From: Tubiluchus corallicola
Lineage: Eukaryota; Priapulida; Priapulimorpha; Priapulimorphida; Tubiluchidae
DNA: 64,000 nt
Reading direction: 5' to 3'
NCBI GenBank assembly: GCA_030141605.1
Contig: JAQGDQ010000030.1
Location: 186,001 to 250,000 of the forward strand
Shown here: piece after piece, positions 44,835 to 64,000 of the stretch
How positions within the stretch are numbered: position 1 is the first letter of the stretch
How the letters are laid out: every line of letters begins with the position of its first letter
Program-made: the position numbers and the translations under genes
Notes under the pieces: model-generated
Seen by the model: the letters and a program-made list of their open reading frames with translations, nothing else
What the model was told of the DNA's origin: nothing
Database searches by the model: none

Positions 44835-45573
44835 ATGAATGATAAGTTAAACGAATATCACTTTTCTGACTTTCAGTTACCTGTCGAAACAAGTGTGCGT
44901 GATCTTGGTATTATAATTTCTCATGATGGGAAATGGACAAACCAATGCACTGAGGCAGCTACTAAAGCGAATAGAATTATAAATATGTTGTTTAGAATGT
45001 TTTCTACTGATGATAAAGACAAATTATTAAAATCGTTCATAGCTTACATAAGACCTATTGTAAAGTATTGCTCGCCAGTCTGGAATCCAGCTTTATTGGG
45101 GAATGATGACCGCATTGAAAGTGTATAGCGATACTTTACTCGTCGCCTGTTTTCTAAATGTAACTTAATGTATATGCCACATCCTAAGCGTCTCGAGATT
45201 CTTAATCTAAAGTCTTTAGAAGAGAGACGCATTCAACAATATTTAGCTATATGCCACCAAATTATTCATAGAGATGTTGATGTTGATTTTGACAAATTTT
45301 TTACCTGGGTGTCTTGTAGTATAATAAGACAAAATCATTCTCTAAAGCTTTTAGAGTGTCGAAATTATCATTTGGTCAATTTTTCTCAAATCGAGTTGTA
45401 CCGGTTTGGAACTCATTGCCTGCATATGTTGATGGTGCACCCCTCGTAACTGCGCAAAATATTAATTTAATTAAAATGAGCTTATATAAAGTTAACTTGC
45501 ACAAATTCCTTGTACACAATAGACACAATAAGCAGTTAAATTGGGTGTGAATAAAATAAATAAATAAAAATTA
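44835..45573 (+). mobile_element. 5'-truncated, broken non-LTR (LINE) retrotransposon tail
   Basis: The frame encodes the C-terminal part of a LINE ORF2: V-R-D-L-G-I-I-I-S-H-D, then a R-P-I-V-K-Y-C-S-P-V-W block, and L-E-I-L-N-L-K-S-L-E-E-R-R. This is the segment after the reverse transcriptase in CR1/Jockey-like elements. An in-frame TAG at 45,126-45,128 and a frameshift near 45,340 break it. After the shift F-F-S-N-R-V-V-P-V-W-N-S-L-P continues to a stop near 45,550. A TAAATAAATAAA tail follows. The 5' part, including the catalytic polymerase, is missing, so it is dead on arrival. Confidence 0.88.
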
Positions 45574-45845
45574 AATAGACACACGAACGGATAAACAAAT
45601 TGATGGTTGCATCGCTATTGATGGTTGAAACCCACAATTCATTAAATCTTGATACCGAACTTAAAAGACAGAAAAATGTGAAAAAATGGAATACAGTGAA
45701 ACGGAAATTTCAGATTTAAAATTAATGTAAAAAAATGCAAATTAGGGTAAAAAATTAGTCAAATTAGTTATAATCACTAGTGTGATTGATCTAACACTGG
45801 AAATGCTGAATTTTGTTGGCCACTCATAAGAGATGAACTTCGGAC

Positions 45846-45935
45846 TGCCTCGATACCTGGGTAATACAGTGGTCTACCGAACTAATGCGTTTACTTTGTA
45901 AGCAGCAGGTTCCTGGTTCAATTCAAGGTTGTATT
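45846..45935 (+). repeat. tRNA-derived SINE-like piece
   Basis: TGGGTAATACAGTGGTCTACCG resembles an A box and CCTGGTTCAATTCAAGG a B box, about 55 bases apart. The anticodon stem pairs poorly, so this is a SINE head or tRNA relic rather than a working tRNA. Confidence 0.5.
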
Positions 45936-46255
45936 CCAACTTTTTCACACTTCCTGTCTTTCAAGTTATGTGTCAAAATTTAACGAGTTATGGTTTGGTA
46001 CCATAATAATCTTACTTTAAGAAATCTATACAGTTGCATAACCATACAATTTTGTTAGTAAATATCAATCAACCTTCGCCAAATAGTTATTATTGGGGCT
46101 GTAAAAACGTTTTTTGCATTATCAGATGCAGAATTCAAAAACTTGGCTACGTTGTCGCGACTGTAATAATTTACAGTACGTACTTGCAATGGTTTAAAAT
46201 AACAAACAAAAACAGAACTATTCAGGTTGAAAGAAAGAGAGGAAATTTAAGATAG

Positions 46256-46933
46256 AGAAGTTTGTTATATTACTGAAGCGGAGGAAGTACGCTTGGCTGT
46301 CCTTCTATCAATCCATCCTGGTGGTTTTCTCCGCCTGACGTGAACTGTGATCATGCATAATGTACGCTGCTATGAGCGTTATTGACCTTTCAGTCAGGGT
46401 TTTAGCATGTCTCTGTAGATAAGCATTTTTCCTATGCTACTTTTATAATAATCGCAGTGTGAAAATAATGTGACTATTTGAAAAGTAGTGTCATCGTTAT
46501 GATTTCATTTTTACTGATGTATGCTAGATGGGATAACAATAAATGTAGCATAAAATACAAGCCATGTGAAAATTGTTGTTAAGTGTTAAGATTTGTAATT
46601 TATGTGTATTGTGTACGCATGAGGCTTTTTGATGGCGTTCAGTTAGTTATAAATTAGATCTACTGTAAAATTGTTGGACCTGAATGTGAACAAATTTTAG
46701 CACTACAATTACAAATGAAATAATCTAATGGATGTAAAAGGCAATAGGTAAGTTTTCGCTAATTTTGTTTCACAACAGAAATAGTTATAATTTAGTTAAT
46801 TTGAAACATAAAAGTCAAATTGCCTCTAATTAATAGGTGTTGTCGGTCTATTTTACACTTATTTCTGCCGTCACATACATAATTAGGATTTTACATCCTA
46901 TATTCTCTAATTAATTCATATTTATACATTGTT

Positions 46934-46964
<31 letters not shown>

Positions 46965-47528
46965 CCGTTGTTGTTGCTGTGCCATTGCTACCACCTATCG
47001 CTGTTGCCATCATTGCCGTTTTCATTGTTGTCAAAGAAGACCGTGACATCTCATGGAACTAAGTCAAATATAAAAAAATAAACGGTTTTATTTTGCAACC
47101 ATGCGGAGCAAGTGGTGTCAATTTGGCTACTCACCTAAATGAAATTAGAAAACCAATCTCGTCTACACTTGTTGAACCACATTTAGACTTAGTATAATTA
47201 AACGGTTTCTTCTCTATGAGTCTACGTTGAGTGCAAATGTCGTTTAGCAAAGCTCAGGTTTTTACAGTTTTTTGCATTATCACAAGTCAAATCACAGGAA
47301 CAAATCTTCAAAGAGTAAAAACTTAGATTTACAAAAAATTAACGCACTTGCCTATTTACTTGTGAAACAACTGCCTAAACGGCTATAACACTTTGCAAGA
47401 ATTCAAGTTTACTGTGCTTGCCTACTTGCTTGCTTCAAATAGAAAACAAATTTAGTGATGTGGAAGTATTTTTTTATTCAAGGTACTAAAATGGTGTAAA
47501 TGGCGTACTCAAGTAGGACGTCCATAAA
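46256..47528 (+). promoter_or_regulatory. upstream region and 5' UTR of the receptor gene
   Basis: Non-coding AT-rich sequence containing the (GTT)n tract. An in-frame TAG at 47,514-47,516 precedes the ATG at 47,529, which has A at -3. No specific promoter element can be defended. Confidence 0.4.
46931..46980. repeat. (GTT)n microsatellite
   Basis: About 15 GTT units with a few changes, some 550 bp upstream of the receptor start codon. Confidence 0.95.
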
Positions 47529-63735
<16,207 letters not shown>

Positions 63736-64000
63736 CGTCATTGGTACCTACGTCGACCCGCCGGAGCAAAGACCGGAACATCTTTGGCAGGAATGACGGT
63801 CTTACTTTAGAGTAGAGTTCTGAAGCCAAGAAGAGTAAAAAATATTCAATACATAATTATCAGTATTACTATATTTTTGTATTAAAATGTCAGTAATTCT
63901 TTTGCTCTAGCAAGTTACAAGGTACACGTTTGACGTACGCTAGCAGATCTTGTCAGACTCGTCAGGTTTGTAGCAATGTATTTGCGGTTTAAAACTTTTT
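63736..64000 (+). other. 3' UTR of the receptor gene
   Basis: Non-coding sequence after the stop. ATTAAA at about 63,882 is a possible weak poly(A) signal. The window ends here. Confidence 0.45.

Overview
This is a window of an animal nuclear genome. Coding sequence is broken into many short exons with GT-AG introns of about 0.2 to 3.6 kb, the DNA is AT-rich, and both genes belong to metazoan families. It is probably an invertebrate: there are tRNA-derived SINE-like pieces, a decayed LINE 3' end, fold-back elements and long (GA)n, (CT)n and (ATATT)n arrays. I cannot name the phylum from this sequence alone.

Region 1 (about 1-39,380, + strand) is one large SORBS-family adaptor gene (CAP/ponsin, ArgBP2, vinexin), cut at its 5' end by the window edge. 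I could join 31 exons whose splice phases all agree. They sum to 8,976 in-window coding bases (2,991 codons plus stop). The order is: a giant N-terminal disordered exon with proline-rich motifs; a string of small exons carrying the Sorbin-homology (SoHo) region; a second giant exon of 2,838 nt that can be skipped in frame; a charged helical linker; then three SH3 domains, the last at the C-terminus. An alternative first exon (start codon at 9,281), several microexons, a duplicated exon pair and read-through stops after both giant exons point to many isoforms. By family knowledge the protein links membrane, focal-adhesion or junction partners to the actin cytoskeleton.

Region 2 (about 39,380-47,500) is an 8-kb spacer with AT-rich sequence, a 5'-truncated, broken non-LTR retrotransposon tail, a tRNA-like piece and a (GTT)n tract. 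I see no host gene in it.

Region 3 (47,529-63,735, + strand) is a complete class C G-protein-coupled receptor gene of 16 exons, 4,335 coding bases and 1,444 residues. It has a signal peptide, TWO complete tandem Venus-flytrap (VFT) modules each followed by the same mini-cysteine motif, seven membrane segments with the mGluR-type P-K-V-Y end of TM7, and a cytoplasmic tail with repeated S-R-D-G-S motifs. One uninterrupted exon (51,664-52,342) carries the end of VFT1 and the start of VFT2, so the tandem arrangement is seen directly. The classical ~70-residue cysteine-rich domain of mGluRs is missing, and several residues that bind glutamate in mGluRs appear replaced, so the ligand is unknown. 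This double-VFT receptor is the most unusual object in the window. Its introns hold several mobile-element relics and minisatellites.

The two genes are unrelated in function and show no sign of co-regulation beyond being on the same strand.
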